64,000 bases of DNA, from positions 57,139,946 to 57,203,945 of the forward strand of contig CM063110.1 in assembly GCA_031841125.1 (NCBI GenBank), read 5' to 3'. How positions within the stretch are numbered: the first letter of the stretch is position 1; every line of letters begins with the position of its first letter. Source of the DNA: Acanthococcus lagerstroemiae (taxonomy: Eukaryota > Arthropoda > Insecta > Hemiptera > Eriococcidae). Position numbers and translations under genes: made by a program. The notes below the pieces were generated by a model. It was not told the DNA's origin. It searched no databases and saw only the letters and a program-made list of their open reading frames with translations. Shown piece after piece: positions 11,760 through 22,560 of this stretch.

Positions 11760-12495
11760 AGTAAATAGGTAGCGTAATTGAGAATATTTTGGTTGGTATA
11801 CAAAATTTGACGTATAAGTTGGGCACTGTTTATCTTTGCAAGAAGAACCTGGACAATGATACTGTGAAGTCTAAAGTGTATCTCAAAGAAGGAGGAAGTA
11901 GGTATTAATTTGGAAAAAAAAAATTAACTGCAACGGAGTGTTTGAAAACTCGACATAAAATTAATTTTAGTATATTCTAACAACTTAATTTTACTTTCAT
12001 CCTGAATTACTTGTAGACTTTGAAAATGGTTTGGCTCATGCTTGGCTTAACTTGCCCCACTGAAGCTCAACAAATCTCAGTAATTTGTTCACCTTCCAGG
12101 CTTACTGATGACTACTAATCTTTGTGGAAAATCTTACTATTTTTTATGTATACAACTTGGTTAACAATGTCCATCTTCTTCAGGGTGTAAATCTGAACTT
12201 CATCTTGCTTGCTCCACTCCAACGTACCCCCTCCCCCTCCGCTTAGGTTCTTCCATTTTTTTAAAAATCACAAAATAGTTTCAGATTGATTAAAACATTT
12301 TAAACTGCACCCCCGGGTCTTAAAAGTTGGTGGTTTTTGGTTATGAAGTACAATATAAATAGAAAAGTAATTAAGAGTTCAAAATAGAAAAGTAATTAAA
12401 CGTTCAAAAATCAGCCGATTTTCTTTGAACTTGGTGAAATTATTTTCCCAGGTCAGGAAACTACGTGTATAAAATTTTGAATCTATATATGATTA
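11760..12495. other. gene-free stretch
   Basis: AT-rich DNA with no recognisable gene, element boundary or RNA. A short duplication of AGAAAAGTAATTAA lies near 12,360-12,400. Confidence 0.5.
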
Positions 12496-12498
12496 ACA

Positions 12499-13172
12499 GT
12501 GTACGTCCACGTCGAAAGCGCCCACCTTGTCGGTATGGAGTTGAGGCCAGCGGGTAATATTAGGACAAATTTTGGTCACAATGAGCCAAACCCGAGGTTT
12601 TTAAGTCAACAAAATTCGAATTTTTAGGAAGTTTTGAAATCAAAGTTTGACAAATTGTAGTTTCGAGAGAAACGCGTTTAAAGTTTAAGTAAGAAATTTT
12701 TTTGAAAAAACGATATTTTATGAACATTTTACGTTTAAAATGAAAAGTTTGGACTTATTTCGATGTAAACTGGTACAGAGAAGGTGTCTACCCAAAAATG
12801 CAGCAATGTGCAGCGATTAATGTGCATCAACGCGTGCAAGACAAAGTGGGCCTGTTTCCATTGAAATCAATGTAAAACGAGTATCAACAAAGTGGTCCCT
12901 TTCATATTTTGGCTGTACGGAGGGAAGAAACGTTGAAAACTGAGTATCGACAAAGTGGGCCCTTTCTCATTCGCGATGTTTTGCGCGCTATCTCTCGGAA
13001 AAACTGCGAAATCGAAAAGATCTCTATGCCAGCTGATAGACCACGCTTCCAGGTATACAAAACGCTAAAAACCCTATTTTTCGTTTTTTTCATAATTTTT
13101 CATAAAAATGGCTGTATCTCCTACCTAAACTAAGATCGACAAGGTGGGCCCTTTCGACGTGGAGGTAGACAC
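12499..13172. mobile_element. MITE-like element with GTGT…CCACGTCGAAAG termini
   Basis: The left end (GTGTACGTCCACGTCGAAAG, then CGCCCACCTTGTC) is the complement of the right end (GACAAGGTGGGCCCTTTCGACGTGG, continuing to GTAGACAC). The inner part of the terminal motif, GACAAAGTGGGCCCTTTC, recurs at about 12,840, 12,885 and 12,949. No transposase is encoded. The TSD is not clear, so the superfamily is unassigned. Confidence 0.65.
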
Positions 13173-13195
13173 TAGACATATAAAAAAATATTGTA

Positions 13196-13286
13196 CGGTA
13201 CGAGTGGGTCAAAAACGCGTTTACGCTTGTTCTGTTGCAGGACTCGGCAGAACTCGCGTTAACGCTCTTTTTCCCCACTAGTACCG
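13196..13286. mobile_element. 91-bp TA-flanked MITE
   Basis: The termini CGGTACGAGTGGG and CCCACTAGTACCG are inverted, and each is bordered by TA (13,194-95 and 13,287-88), as for Tc1/mariner-type insertion. The interior holds a loose second inverted pair (AACGCGTTTACG / CGCGTTAACG). It is non-coding. Confidence 0.6.
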
Positions 13287-13307
13287 TAATATATAGTTTT
13301 TGGATTA

Positions 13308-13492
13308 AGGCCGTTTTGGAACAACTTTTTTTAAAATGTGAAATTCTTTTGGCTTTCTATAGAGGTTTAAACGCTGCAAATAGGTAGTCTGATGATGTAA
13401 GTATGTGCCTGACAGCATCCTCCACCAGATGGCGCCAAAAAACGAGATTCGAAAAAAATGGACAGAGTCCGTTTTGGAAAATCGCTCCTCAA
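13308..13492. repeat. partial copy of the GAGGAGCGATTTTCC element
   Basis: This is the reverse complement of part of the element at 23,434-23,977. It shares the end GGAAAATCGCTCCTC, the interior CACCAGATGGCGCC, and the module GGCCGTTTTGGAACAAC at the other side. Its left terminus lacks the outer inverted repeat, so this copy is incomplete. Confidence 0.65.
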
Positions 13493-13845
13493 TTAGCCTC
13501 CCCTTCTACTTTTGCGTTGAAGTCCCCCATTATTACCTGATAGTATCCCTTTTCTTTTTAAATTGTTGCCTCCAGCTCGTCATAAAATTTATCTGCTTCT
13601 GCCTTCTCTGCTCCGGCTATAGTTGCATACAGTTGCAAGCTTAGCATTTTCGTCTTCTAATCTATTTTCAGTTTTAGTAGGAGTATTCTTTCAGATGTTA
13701 TTTTAATTTCCACAACATTATTTTTGATATTTTTGTTTATATGAAAACCCACCCCATATAACCTTTTGTGGAACCAAAGTAGATAGCTGCCTCTCCTCCT
13801 TTCTGCCAGTCTTTCCCCATATTTTCTAACTTCCGACACGTTTTA
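13490..13845 (-). pseudogene. RTE-type LINE endonuclease fragment
   Basis: On the minus strand one reads GVGFHINKNIKN, ITSERILLLKLKI, LQLYATIAGAEKAEADKFYD and finally YQVIMGDFNAKVE. This order, ending in the catalytic GDFNA block, matches the middle and C-terminal endonuclease of RTE-clade LINEs. Frameshifts and stops separate the pieces. The fragment is cut off by the MITE copy just downstream. Confidence 0.75.
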
Positions 13846-14144
13846 TAAATAATTTTCGTTATTACTTATCATTTTTTAAACATTTTTCTTGGTGTTCTCA
13901 GTTATAAGTACACTTTATTAAAAAAAGTCAATTTAATTTATATGTGTGTATTGGGGGGGGGGGGGTGGAGATAAAACTCTTACGGCGCCGCACTACTCCA
14001 AATGCCCGGTAATAATTTTAGCGCCCATCCGCCCCTGGTTCATGAAATGTGAAAATTTCGATGCTATGAAGGGAAGGAGGTGTTTAGGCCTCTCTGCTAG
14101 GGCTTATTATTCTGCTGTGAGAAAGGCCTGGCACGTAACTTTTG

Positions 14145-14212
14145 GTAAGTAAGATCTTGTGAGCGGCAACATCCACTATATCACTTGATTTTTTTCGTTT
14201 AGTTATTGGCAG
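14145..14212 (+). other. candidate 68-nt intron
   Basis: A consensus donor (TTTG|GTAAGTAAG) and an acceptor preceded by a pyrimidine-rich tract (…GTTTAGTTATTGGCAG|GTGG) lie 68 nt apart, the size of many insect introns. Joining the flanks leaves two open frames of about 40-60 codons, neither of which I recognise. Codon use is not decisive. This could be chance in a CpG-richer patch. Confidence 0.2.
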
Positions 14213-15330
14213 GTGGCAGTCTGCGGTTTATCTCTGGAACCATTTTCGACGGAGTATTTTTCCATCGACGCCGACAGGGGTTATGAACGGTACAGATTAT
14301 ATTCAGTCGATACGTCTTCACTTACCTATATGACACTCGGGACATATCCCGCGTTGATAAAAATGCGTGATATCGACTCTAGCCGTACGCACACGACGCG
14401 ACCGTATTCGATATTACGACGAAAATTATAAACATTTCGTGGAGTGAAAACTACTTACTTTCGAAAATAAAGTCGGCGGGTTATTATGCAAACATAACCT
14501 CATGCATAAAACATACAATGTTAGGTGATAGCGTAAAACACCCTATTATATCTCTTAGCGAGCCGTTTTCTTTTTCGAAATGTAATCCAAAGTAACTTTA
14601 CAGCGTGCTGCTAACATTTACCAGCACGTATAGCGTAATAACGTTTCTGACTCACATACCGTCTCCTCTGCCGACCAACTTTTGTACGTATAATTTTTGA
14701 AGGAAAAAAATTTCTATCACCGTGACATCCACGTTAATTATTTTCTGGAAAGCGGCGCGCCGGGTTGCATCGTCGAGCAGGTTAGTAGTACGAAATTGAA
14801 TTAAAATACGCGAAGTGCATCCGAAAGTGGGTCATTCCCTCGTCGGTGTCGGCGTCGTTTGAGAAGAAAATCGAAATTTCCCATTTTCTTCGACATTGAC
14901 AGTCTCGAAGTTAGCCCCGGCATTCGGCTAGGTACCTATTCATTTTTCGGTCCTTTCCCGCCCCTGTTCCCTCTTAAATTTTTTCACTCGGGTGTAAAAA
15001 TGAACCCCTGAGAATTTCAGCCCAGTCGGATAATATTAACCCGCGCCAAAATGAGCTTTAGGCTCGAAAACACATGTCCGAGCGCGCCCGTACGCGACGC
15101 GGTCGTCATCGCTTGGCGCACCGCATGACGCATTGACGTATTAACGCGCTCGACTGGGGAACATTGAATCGTGATTTCTCGCCACCAAAGCATTCGATTA
15201 CGTTCAAGAACAACAAGGGTTTGACTTCGAGATGCTCCTTTCCACCAATGTACATTTTATTGGTATTCGATTTATTTATTTTTTCGGTATTCCTCCCTGC
15301 GCGGGTCGAGGTCAAAAAAGCGAACACCAC
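14213..15330. other. CpG-richer gene-free stretch
   Basis: CpG is more frequent here than in most of the window, and there is no identifiable gene, TE or RNA. The short frames have no recognised domains. It may be older unique DNA or sequence near an unseen host gene. Confidence 0.35.
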
Positions 15331-15339
15331 ATGGGAGAG

Positions 15340-15800
15340 GCTGGGTGCCCGACCGTGAAGAGGCAGCAGAAGAAGTGACGAGGTGCCTGCAAGCTAAGCT
15401 CAACCGCAGCCGCCGGGTGCAGGACCTCCTGGCTCACGTAGTAGCAGCCCAACAGGTGGATATGGCTCTGGTGTTCGAACCACATGGGGAGCCGAAAGCT
15501 GAAGTCTAGATTGTTGATCACTCTGGCCTAGCAGCGCTGGGAACGTTCCCGCGACCCGGTAACTCGATCGTGGTCGGCTGGGTGGAGAAAGATGATGGAT
15601 GGGTAGCAGCGCGCATTAATGGAGCACGGATGTATAGCTGCTACTTCTCACCCAGGAGACAGATTGGCGAGTTTTCGGGGTTTCTGGATAGACTTGGCCC
15701 GATTGTAAGGGGAAGACCGGGTACCATTGTGGTGGCAGGCGACTTCAATGTAAAAGTCCTGCATTTGGGGATCCAGAAGAACCAACCAACATGGAGATGC
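15340..15800 (+). pseudogene. R1-type LINE endonuclease fragment
   Basis: The frame reads LQAKLNRSRRVQDLLAHVVA, VDMALVFEPHGEP, a stop, then ALGTFPRPGNSIVVGWV, RMYSCYFSPRRQIGEFSGFL and IVVAGDFNVK. This is the ordered endonuclease of R1/LOA-type LINEs (LQ.N...A...L, SEP, YxxP-like and GDFN blocks). In-frame stops interrupt it. It ends at about 15,800 where a CAGTGGCG-type repeat terminus begins. It may belong to the same family as the R1-like RT fossil at 18.9-19.4 kb, in the same orientation. Confidence 0.8.
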
Positions 15801-16012
15801 TATCAGTGGCGTCGCTGGAAAATTTTTTTTTGGATTCATCGGCGTTGGTGGATTTTTCGGGGGGAGGGGCGTAGTATGTTGTATCAAAGTGTTTAACAGT
15901 CATTTAAGTCATTTATTTTCAGTCATGGTCATTTAAAAATTTAAGAATCAGCAAATTATACCTTGAAAGAGAAAACAAAGAATTTAGAATTGGAAAATTC
16001 TATTATAATGAC

Positions 16013-16634
16013 CAGGGCTACAATTTTTATGCGAATGCATATTTTTATCTATGGCATATAGGTATAAGTTTCAAAAGATCTTCACGAATCACAGAATTCT
16101 GAGTCAAATGAGCAGCACTTCATCCTGAATATTTTGGAATTTACCGCATATTTTGCACCAATTCTGCTTCTTTGTCAATTCCCCCCCCCCAAATTTTTTT
16201 TTTAGTGCTGAGAATGATGCCCGACTCAAAAAAAAAAAAACATTAAGAAGACTTAATAGTTAATGAATCAGTAGAAAATGTTTTAGAAAAATATGTTCTT
16301 TTGCACGTGAAGATAACCTTTCTCTTGCCCGCATCACATTCATCAATCATCAAGAAATTACGAATAGGTGCATTATCTCCTGGGTGCATCTCCTATTAAA
16401 AGAAGATCAGACTCTTAAGGAGATACTTTATTGGATCATTTTAAAATATGATAAAAATTGTCTCAGTGTATCCAACTTGATTTTTCCTTTGAAATGATAT
16501 ACCCATATTGTATTTGCATATTTATGCATATTTTACAATTTTGGCGCATATTTTCGGCATATTATTTAGACTGAATTTAGTGCATAACATATGCGCATAC
16601 TTCCCTATTTTTTGTGCATAAAATTGCAGCCCTG
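16013..16634. mobile_element. hAT-type MITE with perfect 8-bp TSD
   Basis: The termini CAGGGCTACAATTTTTATGC and GCATAAAATTGCAGCCCTG form an inverted repeat. The element is flanked on both sides by ATAATGAC (16,005-12 and 16,635-42), an exact 8-bp duplication as made by hAT transposases. No ORF is present, so it depended on a transposase encoded elsewhere. Interior GCATAT words recur, as they do in the 54.1-54.25 kb part of another element in this window. Confidence 0.85.
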
Positions 16635-16639
16635 ATAAT

Positions 16640-17240
16640 GACGATTGATCGAAATATCAGCTTACAAGAGTCTTCGCATGTACGACATGCTCGTGTGAGT
16701 CGTGATCACCATGCGCGTATCAAGGTAGGCGAGCTCAATAAGGCCATAATTTAAGGTCTTGGCTCTCCAGACTTTCATGTAAGTGATTTCATGTTTTTCC
16801 TTTTTTGTGTTATAGTCGTTGACTGCAATATTTAAAAATTGGCTAACTTGAAATTTTTCTATACTGTTCCACGTTCCTCAGATCTTCTAATAAAAATACC
16901 CCTTTTTCAAAACTTGAGAAGGCCAGCGCACCAAAGAAGGCTGGGCCTATAACCTAATAAGACCCAACCTAATATCTAATAAGCCTGACCTGAAATTCGG
17001 TAAATAGAAGGTTAAGCATGGTTCAAATAAAAATTTATGAGTAAGTTATAACTGAAATGATAATCAATTGATCTTACCAGGTTGGGCCTTATTCGGTTAC
17101 ATAACACTATTTTTCGTGAGTATCGCATACTAGTATAGTCGCACTAGGTACAAAATAGAGGTTAAAAAAACATTTTTTGCGACAAAGCGAAATTTGATGA
17201 AAAATTGTCAGGTAACATGTTAGGAACACTATACTAAAAA
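16640..17240. other. gene-free stretch
   Basis: No gene or bounded element. Near 16,925-17,000 and 17,080 there are scattered AAGGCC/TGGGCCT phrases. Otherwise it is AT-rich. Confidence 0.45.
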
Positions 17241-17244
17241 TCCC

Positions 17245-18962
17245 ACCCCCTGGCCCTTGTGCACAATTTTCTGTGGGGGTTTAAGCCCCCCAAAATAAGT
17301 TTTTCACACGTATCTCGAGTTGTAATGTAGTTATGAGAAAAATTTTCAAATAAAAAATGTTCTTCTCCTAAATCTTTACAACTTCAATTCTTACACATTT
17401 TTTTGTAAATCCAACTATTCGGCCACAAATGTGCCTGAAAGTCAAGTATAGCTGGTTAGATGTAATATAAATGTTGAAAATGTGTATATTAACCCACAAA
17501 TTTCGTTGCTGATTCAGTTGTAGGACTCTAGTTAAAATTTAACCTGCTTCTCGATCCCCCTTATACACACACACACATATGCTTAGTATACACCGTGTCA
17601 CTGTGTGTAGAATAAAATTCTAATTCCTCGTCGTCTCACAGTGAACTCCGGCTTCCTAAGATCTGTGTGCAAATTGCGAAAAATGTCCTTCAACAGTGTA
17701 ATGTTCCATTATTTACTTACTTCCCTTCTATGTATTATACGCTTAGAGATGCATATGATTTCCTAAGAGACTGCGAAAATGTAATTCCAGAGTGATTAAA
17801 AATTCTACTAGAAGGTAAGCACAGTACGCAAAGATGTTCACTATTTTTATTTTATGTATATCTCCACACAGCCAAGGTGGCCATTTATAGGAAAGGGTAA
17901 GTACAGAAGATAGGGGTACAAAATATCAAACAAAAATTGTGAAATAGGAATACCTATAGAATTAAGATATAAGAAAAAATACAGCTTAAGAACATCAGTT
18001 TTTGACCAGCAGGTATAGTGAGCAGTGCGGTAGAAGGAATTGGAAGGGCGGAAATGGAAGGGAGGAAAAGAAGAGACCTGGAGATGAGAGAGATAGTAAG
18101 AGATGGATGCGATGAGGAGGGCTTGTGGGTGCCAGACTCACAAAGTTCCGAGAGTAGTAGCAAGCCTCCCTAAATCGTTTTGTGGACTATCAATTTCACC
18201 GCAAAGTAACATATGCAGCCATTGTAGGGGCATATCATGCCTAAATTCTGCCTACTATGAAGACGACGCAAACAAGGATGCTTCCGAAAACATTGACGAC
18301 CCAGGCAATACAGATGCCATTGACTCTGACGCAGTTGACTTTGGAATTTCAGGCGAGCGAATACTTTCCAGTGACGAGGATGAATGAACTCACTCGGCGA
18401 AAATTTTATATTTTTAGGCAAATCTTAATTGTATAGTAGATACACTATTGAAATTGTAATATACATTTATATATATTTTATTTGAAAAAAATTTCTTTAC
18501 AGATTTTTTTATTTCAATTCATAGGCCTTTCAGGCCGATTATGTATCAGTGCTCAGTACTCAAAGGAAACTGTATTTTAACATCAAAATTCGTAGAATAA
18601 CGTTCAAATTTTCAACATTTATTTTACATCTAACTGGCTACAGTTGACTTTCAAGGACATTTGCGGCTGAACAGTTGAATTTACAAACAAAACTATAAGG
18701 ACTAATGCTATAGAGATTTAAAAGACAAACAATTTTTATATACAAAGTTTTTTGATAACTGTGTCACAACTGGAGATATATGCGAAAAACTGATTTTGGG
18801 GGCTTCGGACCCCCACAGAAAATTGTGCACAAGGGCTCAGTTTGCACACAGATCTTAGGAAGCCGGAGTTCACTGTAAGACGACGAGGAATTAGAATTTT
18901 ATTCTACAACAGTGACACAGTGTATACTAGGCATAAAAGTGTGTGTGTGGGGGGGGGAGCAG
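17245..18962. repeat. rearranged inverted-repeat element
   Basis: Two inverted pairs are present. Positions 17,245-17,520 pair with about 18,560-18,845 (shared CCCTTGTGCACAATTTTCTG, then about 270 bp of degraded homology). Positions 17,572-17,668 pair with 18,842-18,962 (shared GAACTCCGGCTTCCTAAGAT and its complement). On the right the two blocks touch and face outward; on the left their order is switched, so one copy was rearranged. The roughly 0.9-kb interior carries the Cys-rich ORF fragment described separately. Confidence 0.65.
18103..18387 (+). pseudogene. Cys-rich, acidic-tailed ORF fragment
   Basis: A 94-codon frame starts MDAMRRACGCQTHKVPRV. It carries a cysteine cluster (CGC…C…ICSHCRGISCLNS) and ends in an acidic tail with SDAVDFGISGERILSSDEDE. 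C-x-C/C-x2-C clusters with a closing CxN resemble CXC-type zinc-binding segments seen in some TE-encoded proteins. I do not recognise the family. It lies inside the inverted-repeat structure of 17.2-19.0 kb, so it may be what remains of that element's protein. The upstream region has no continuous frame. Confidence 0.3.
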
Positions 18963-18974
18963 TTATTAGTCTTA

Positions 18975-19400
18975 GGACCTCGGTTATTGAACATGTCTTT
19001 TGACAGAGTCCTGCGGTTCACACTTTTGAGAGGAGCCCAGGCCATCTGCTTTGCCGACGACATCCTTTTCCTTGTAGAGGGAAGGTTGGAGCAGGAAGTT
19101 TGCAGCAGGTCCATATTTAGCACCGAGATGGTGCCTCGCTGGGTATACGCTAATGGCTTCGAGATGGCTGCCCAGAAGACAGAAGCCGTCCTTTTTCACA
19201 GGTGGAAAGGGGGCAGAGCGGACACAGAGAGCGTTGCGTCAGCTTATGCCGAACCTCCAGGGGCCAAGTGAGAGTCAAAGGAGACTGTATTTAACAGTAA
19301 TCCACTCGGTTCTTCTCTATGGGGCCCCCAATTAGGCACCAGTCGCCACACTCCGCTAGAACAAAGAAGACATAGGAATGGTCCAGTGGGCTATGGCACT
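18975..19400 (+). pseudogene. R1-type LINE reverse-transcriptase fragment
   Basis: The frame reads LGPRLLNMSFDRVLRF, AQAICFADDILFLVEG (catalytic FADD), NGFEMAAQKTEAVLFHRWKG, then shifts and continues RALRQLMPNLQGPSESQRR and VIHSVLLYGAPN. This is the palm and thumb of an R1-clade reverse transcriptase. A deletion joins the HRWKGG block almost directly to the RTQRALRQL block, removing the intervening YLG-type region. It is dead. The start abuts the inverted-repeat element to its left. Confidence 0.8.
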
Positions 19401-19412
19401 ACTCGTATGAGG

Positions 19413-19790
19413 TGATAAATGTTGTACTGTATCTTGTTGTCTTTTATTTGTATTGTTAGGGCGAGGTAGTTCATGGTCTTATTGCCCTTTTCCATTGTGA
19501 ACTCCATGTTGTTGTTTATGTGTCTTCGCGAGGAATTGGTCCAGTTGTCTGTCTCCTCCTGTCCAGATGATTAATATGTTGTCTACATATCTTGTTTATA
19601 GCTTTGTTTTTCTTGTGTTTGCTATTGTTTAGTAGGTCGTTTTCAAAGTTGTTCATGTATATTTCGACTAGAATGGGTGACAGTGGTGACCCCATTGCTA
19701 GGCCTTCTGTTTGTTCGTAATATTTGAAACCTCGCCGAGGCAATGCAGTGTTGCCAAGCATATTCCACATATAATGCCATGACTAGTTTT
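19413..19790 (-). pseudogene. Penelope-like element reverse-transcriptase fragment
   Basis: The minus frame reads YYEQTEGLAMGSPLSPILVE and IYMNNFENDLL. Further along, in shifted frames, come a degraded V-D-D-like region, LDQF-like words, and NNNMEFTMEK/LALTIQIKD-type blocks near 19,430-19,510. QTxGxxMGSPLSP is the signature of Penelope-like reverse transcriptases. Frameshifts and stops make it a fossil. No neighbouring GIY-YIG domain is visible here; separate Penelope pieces occur at 54.8-55.2 and 61.9-62.6 kb. Confidence 0.75.
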
Positions 19791-19838
19791 CGTTCACGTC
19801 ACACAGGTACCGAGAGTCCCACGTAGTCTCTCGTATAC

Positions 19839-20732
19839 TGTAGTGGTTCACGTCAAGTTGGTCGACTTACCGGTTGGTCGCACCAAGTTGGTCGAATTGC
19901 ATGTTGGTCGACCGACTAGTTGGTCGCATCGACAGCAAAGTTGGTCGACAACATGTTGGTCGACCAACTTTCTTTTTTTGGTCAACTACCTACTTTTTTT
20001 TTGGTCGACTCTATTTTTTTTTTTTTTTTTTTTTTTTATAAAGGAAATTAAGTTAGAATGAGGAATATTGAATCACATTTTTTTATATATTAAAAGACAA
20101 TCACTACAATAGCATTGTTGAAAAATGTCAGATATGAATTATACGAACGAAATGCAGCAGAAGACATAAACTACTTCGTTGAAAAATACATAATATAATA
20201 TAAAATGATTAATAGGCTCGTACTCCGGAGGTGCCATTAAAAAATTTAACATAAAAATAAGAGGAAATAAATAACTAAACGTCTTTCAATCGAACCCTCG
20301 AAATTAATACTATTCACACGTACATCACATTATCCTTTCATTACATTGCATGTTTAACCTATGACGCACGTTTGTACAAGCTTTAGCTTTGTGACTTGTT
20401 GAAATAAACGTCGAACAATCATGTCTCACAATCAACCTGATCGCTGCAGCACAGGTAAGGGTTCGTTTACTTCATCGTGAATGAGCTGCTTGTAGAAGAG
20501 TAAGTATTCGCATCATTTGTAGGCGAACACACGGAAAGTAGATATGCGACCAAATTCTTTATTTCTTGGTTGACCATTTTTTTTGGAAGTCGACCAGTTT
20601 TTTTTTTTGGAAGTCGACTAACATGTCGGTCGACCGACTAGTAAGTCGACCAACATGTCGAGTCGACCAACTTGTGAGTCGACCAACATGGTGCGACCAA
20701 TTAGTAGTCGACCAACATGTCGGCACCCACTG
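19839..20732. mobile_element. non-autonomous element with GTTGGTCGACC arrays at both ends
   Basis: The left 140 bp hold about seven copies of GTTGGTCGACY-like words, and the right 170 bp hold about eight complementary copies (GTCGACCAACATG). The two ends are inverted relative to each other, next to T-rich tracts. The outermost right end reads GGCACCCACTG, consistent with a CAGTGGG terminus. The left end is TAGTGGTTC. The roughly 0.6-kb interior is unrelated AT-rich DNA without an ORF. The TSD is unresolved (the best match is 6 of 8 with an offset). Confidence 0.65.
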
Positions 20733-20740
20733 TAGTATAG

Positions 20741-21091
20741 AAAAGTGAACTAAAGTCAAGTAAGGTGAAACTCTGACTGCCCGAGAAAAGTACAGTGTAG
20801 TAAAGTGAAATAAAGTAGCAGGTGGCACACAATTCATTCTCTTCCACTGACATCTCCAAAGGCACAGGAAAAAGGAGTAAACACTGATTGGACGAAAGAA
20901 AAGTATAGTTGTATAGAAAATGAAAGTTAGGTCAGGTAAATTCTGACTGCCCGAGATAAGTACAGGAAAGTAAAGTGAAACAGAGTAAGATGCGGCACAC
21001 AGTTCATTCTTTTCCACTGACATCTCCAAGGGCACATGAAAAAGTAGTAAACCCTAATTGGGCGAGAGAAGCAAAAAAAAAAAAAAAAAAA
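20741..21091. repeat. tandem dimer ending in poly-A
   Basis: Two units of about 165-185 bp follow each other. Each contains TCTGACTGCCCGAGA, then AGTACAG, TTCATTCT, TTCCACTGACATCTCCAA and GGCACA. The second unit ends in a run of about 22 A (21,069-21,091). The layout suggests a retroposed dimeric sequence such as a SINE-like repeat, but I see no pol III boxes or tRNA likeness. Confidence 0.55.
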
Positions 21092-21099
21092 AAAGAACC

Positions 21100-22560
21100 T
21101 GAAATGAAGCCAGAGATTGCGCAAAGTTCAAGTAATATACCCAAGAGTGCCCAGAGCTACGAAGGCTAGTCTGCACGTCTGTGTTCGATAACGTAAATAT
21201 TAGCGGTGCCCCAACTACAGGACCTACCTCGCATTCCTATTGTAAAATTCAATTCGGTACGCGTATTCCTTTCTCCTTTCACGTTTATTAACAAGGCTAA
21301 TTAGTTAACCTTTAGTTACAGATGTGGCAGCTGTGGAAGCTGCCTACCTCGTACTAACGAGTACTGGCCGGTGAACGTCAGACGTTCTGCCAGCACCGAG
21401 GACCGACTACATGGTGGCCACAACTTTCCGCTGCGAGAGGCTCTTCAGGCTGAAACCCACACCGTTCGTGTACGTGAACTGCTTCGAAAAACTTACTCCG
21501 GCTTTCGTGCGAACGCTGCTAACGTTCGAATGCTTTTTCCCCCGGGCGCTTTGTTTTTCGCTAAATACATTTTTCCCTTCGCCGAAACGCCACGGCGTTC
21601 AAGTAAAAACGTATTACAGACTCGGCGTTATTTAAAAATACGGTTCGAGTGAGAACAAAATCCATATAGATGCACAGAATTGAACACAATCGTAGCGTAT
21701 AATATGGAAAACTTTTTAAACTGGCGAAGACTGACACGGACAAAAGAAAAAATAACGAAAAAAATGCACCGTATTTTACGCGAAACTGCACGATGATTAA
21801 CCTTTAATATCGTAAAATCCGGGAAATGATACGCGTTTAAATATGAAAATACTTTTTTTCCCCTTTTTTTTTTCTTTTTTCTTTTTGAATAATGACGCCG
21901 CATGAAAAAGATACATTCTGCGCGCCCGTTTCAGCAGATCGAGAAGCTTCCAACCCTATTAGCTTGAAGCTGCAATTTTTCACAACTCCCCACATGAATT
22001 AATAACAGGAAAATATAAATAACCATCGGACTGGTTGGGATATAATATATTTTATGAAAGATATCCTCGTGAGTTTCGTGACCAGAATTATGCCACAGCG
22101 ATCTTTATAGTTTTCGAGATACAATTTTTTTTTACTCTCTCTCTGTCTCTCCCCGGATGAATCCAGCCACCCTCTCCTTTCGCTTTCAGCAGGTAAAATT
22201 CTCGCACTTTCGTGCCGATCGTTAAAAATCCTCTTTTAGCATCGAAACGTAACCTACTCCCCCCCCCCCTTCGCTTTTTAAACTGCGAAATTAACTTGCA
22301 AACGACGTCGCCCGTTCGAGAATCACGTTACACGCGGCATAAGCTTAATACCGTATTAGAAATTTAAATTCGCGTCGATCGGGCCCGCTTTTAATTTCGC
22401 CGCCATCCTCAGGATGAGCGTCGCACACTCGGCCAAAAGGGCTGATATACGCAACAGGAGCGTGGGGCGGGGGCGGCTCCCGTCAGAGGCTTAAAAACTG
22501 AAACACGAAAAACACTTCATCGCAACTGATGCGCTGAAGGGACGCGCATCGAAAATGCAT
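21100..22560. other. CpG-richer stretch, possible exon near 21.4 kb
   Basis: Mostly no recognisable feature. Around 21,411-21,485 a plus frame starting MVATTFRCERLFRLKPTPF has a high G/C share at third codon positions for about 25 codons, downstream of an acceptor-like TTTAGTTACAG (21,325). A donor-like GTACGTGA follows at about 21,470. I cannot assign a protein, so this is only a weak candidate. The rest (21.7-22.5 kb) shows nothing. Confidence 0.2.

Noticed and set aside
20020..20038. Poly-T, poly-A, poly-C and poly-G runs throughout the window as individual features.
   Set aside because: They are simple homopolymers with no evident role; only those that help define an element are mentioned.
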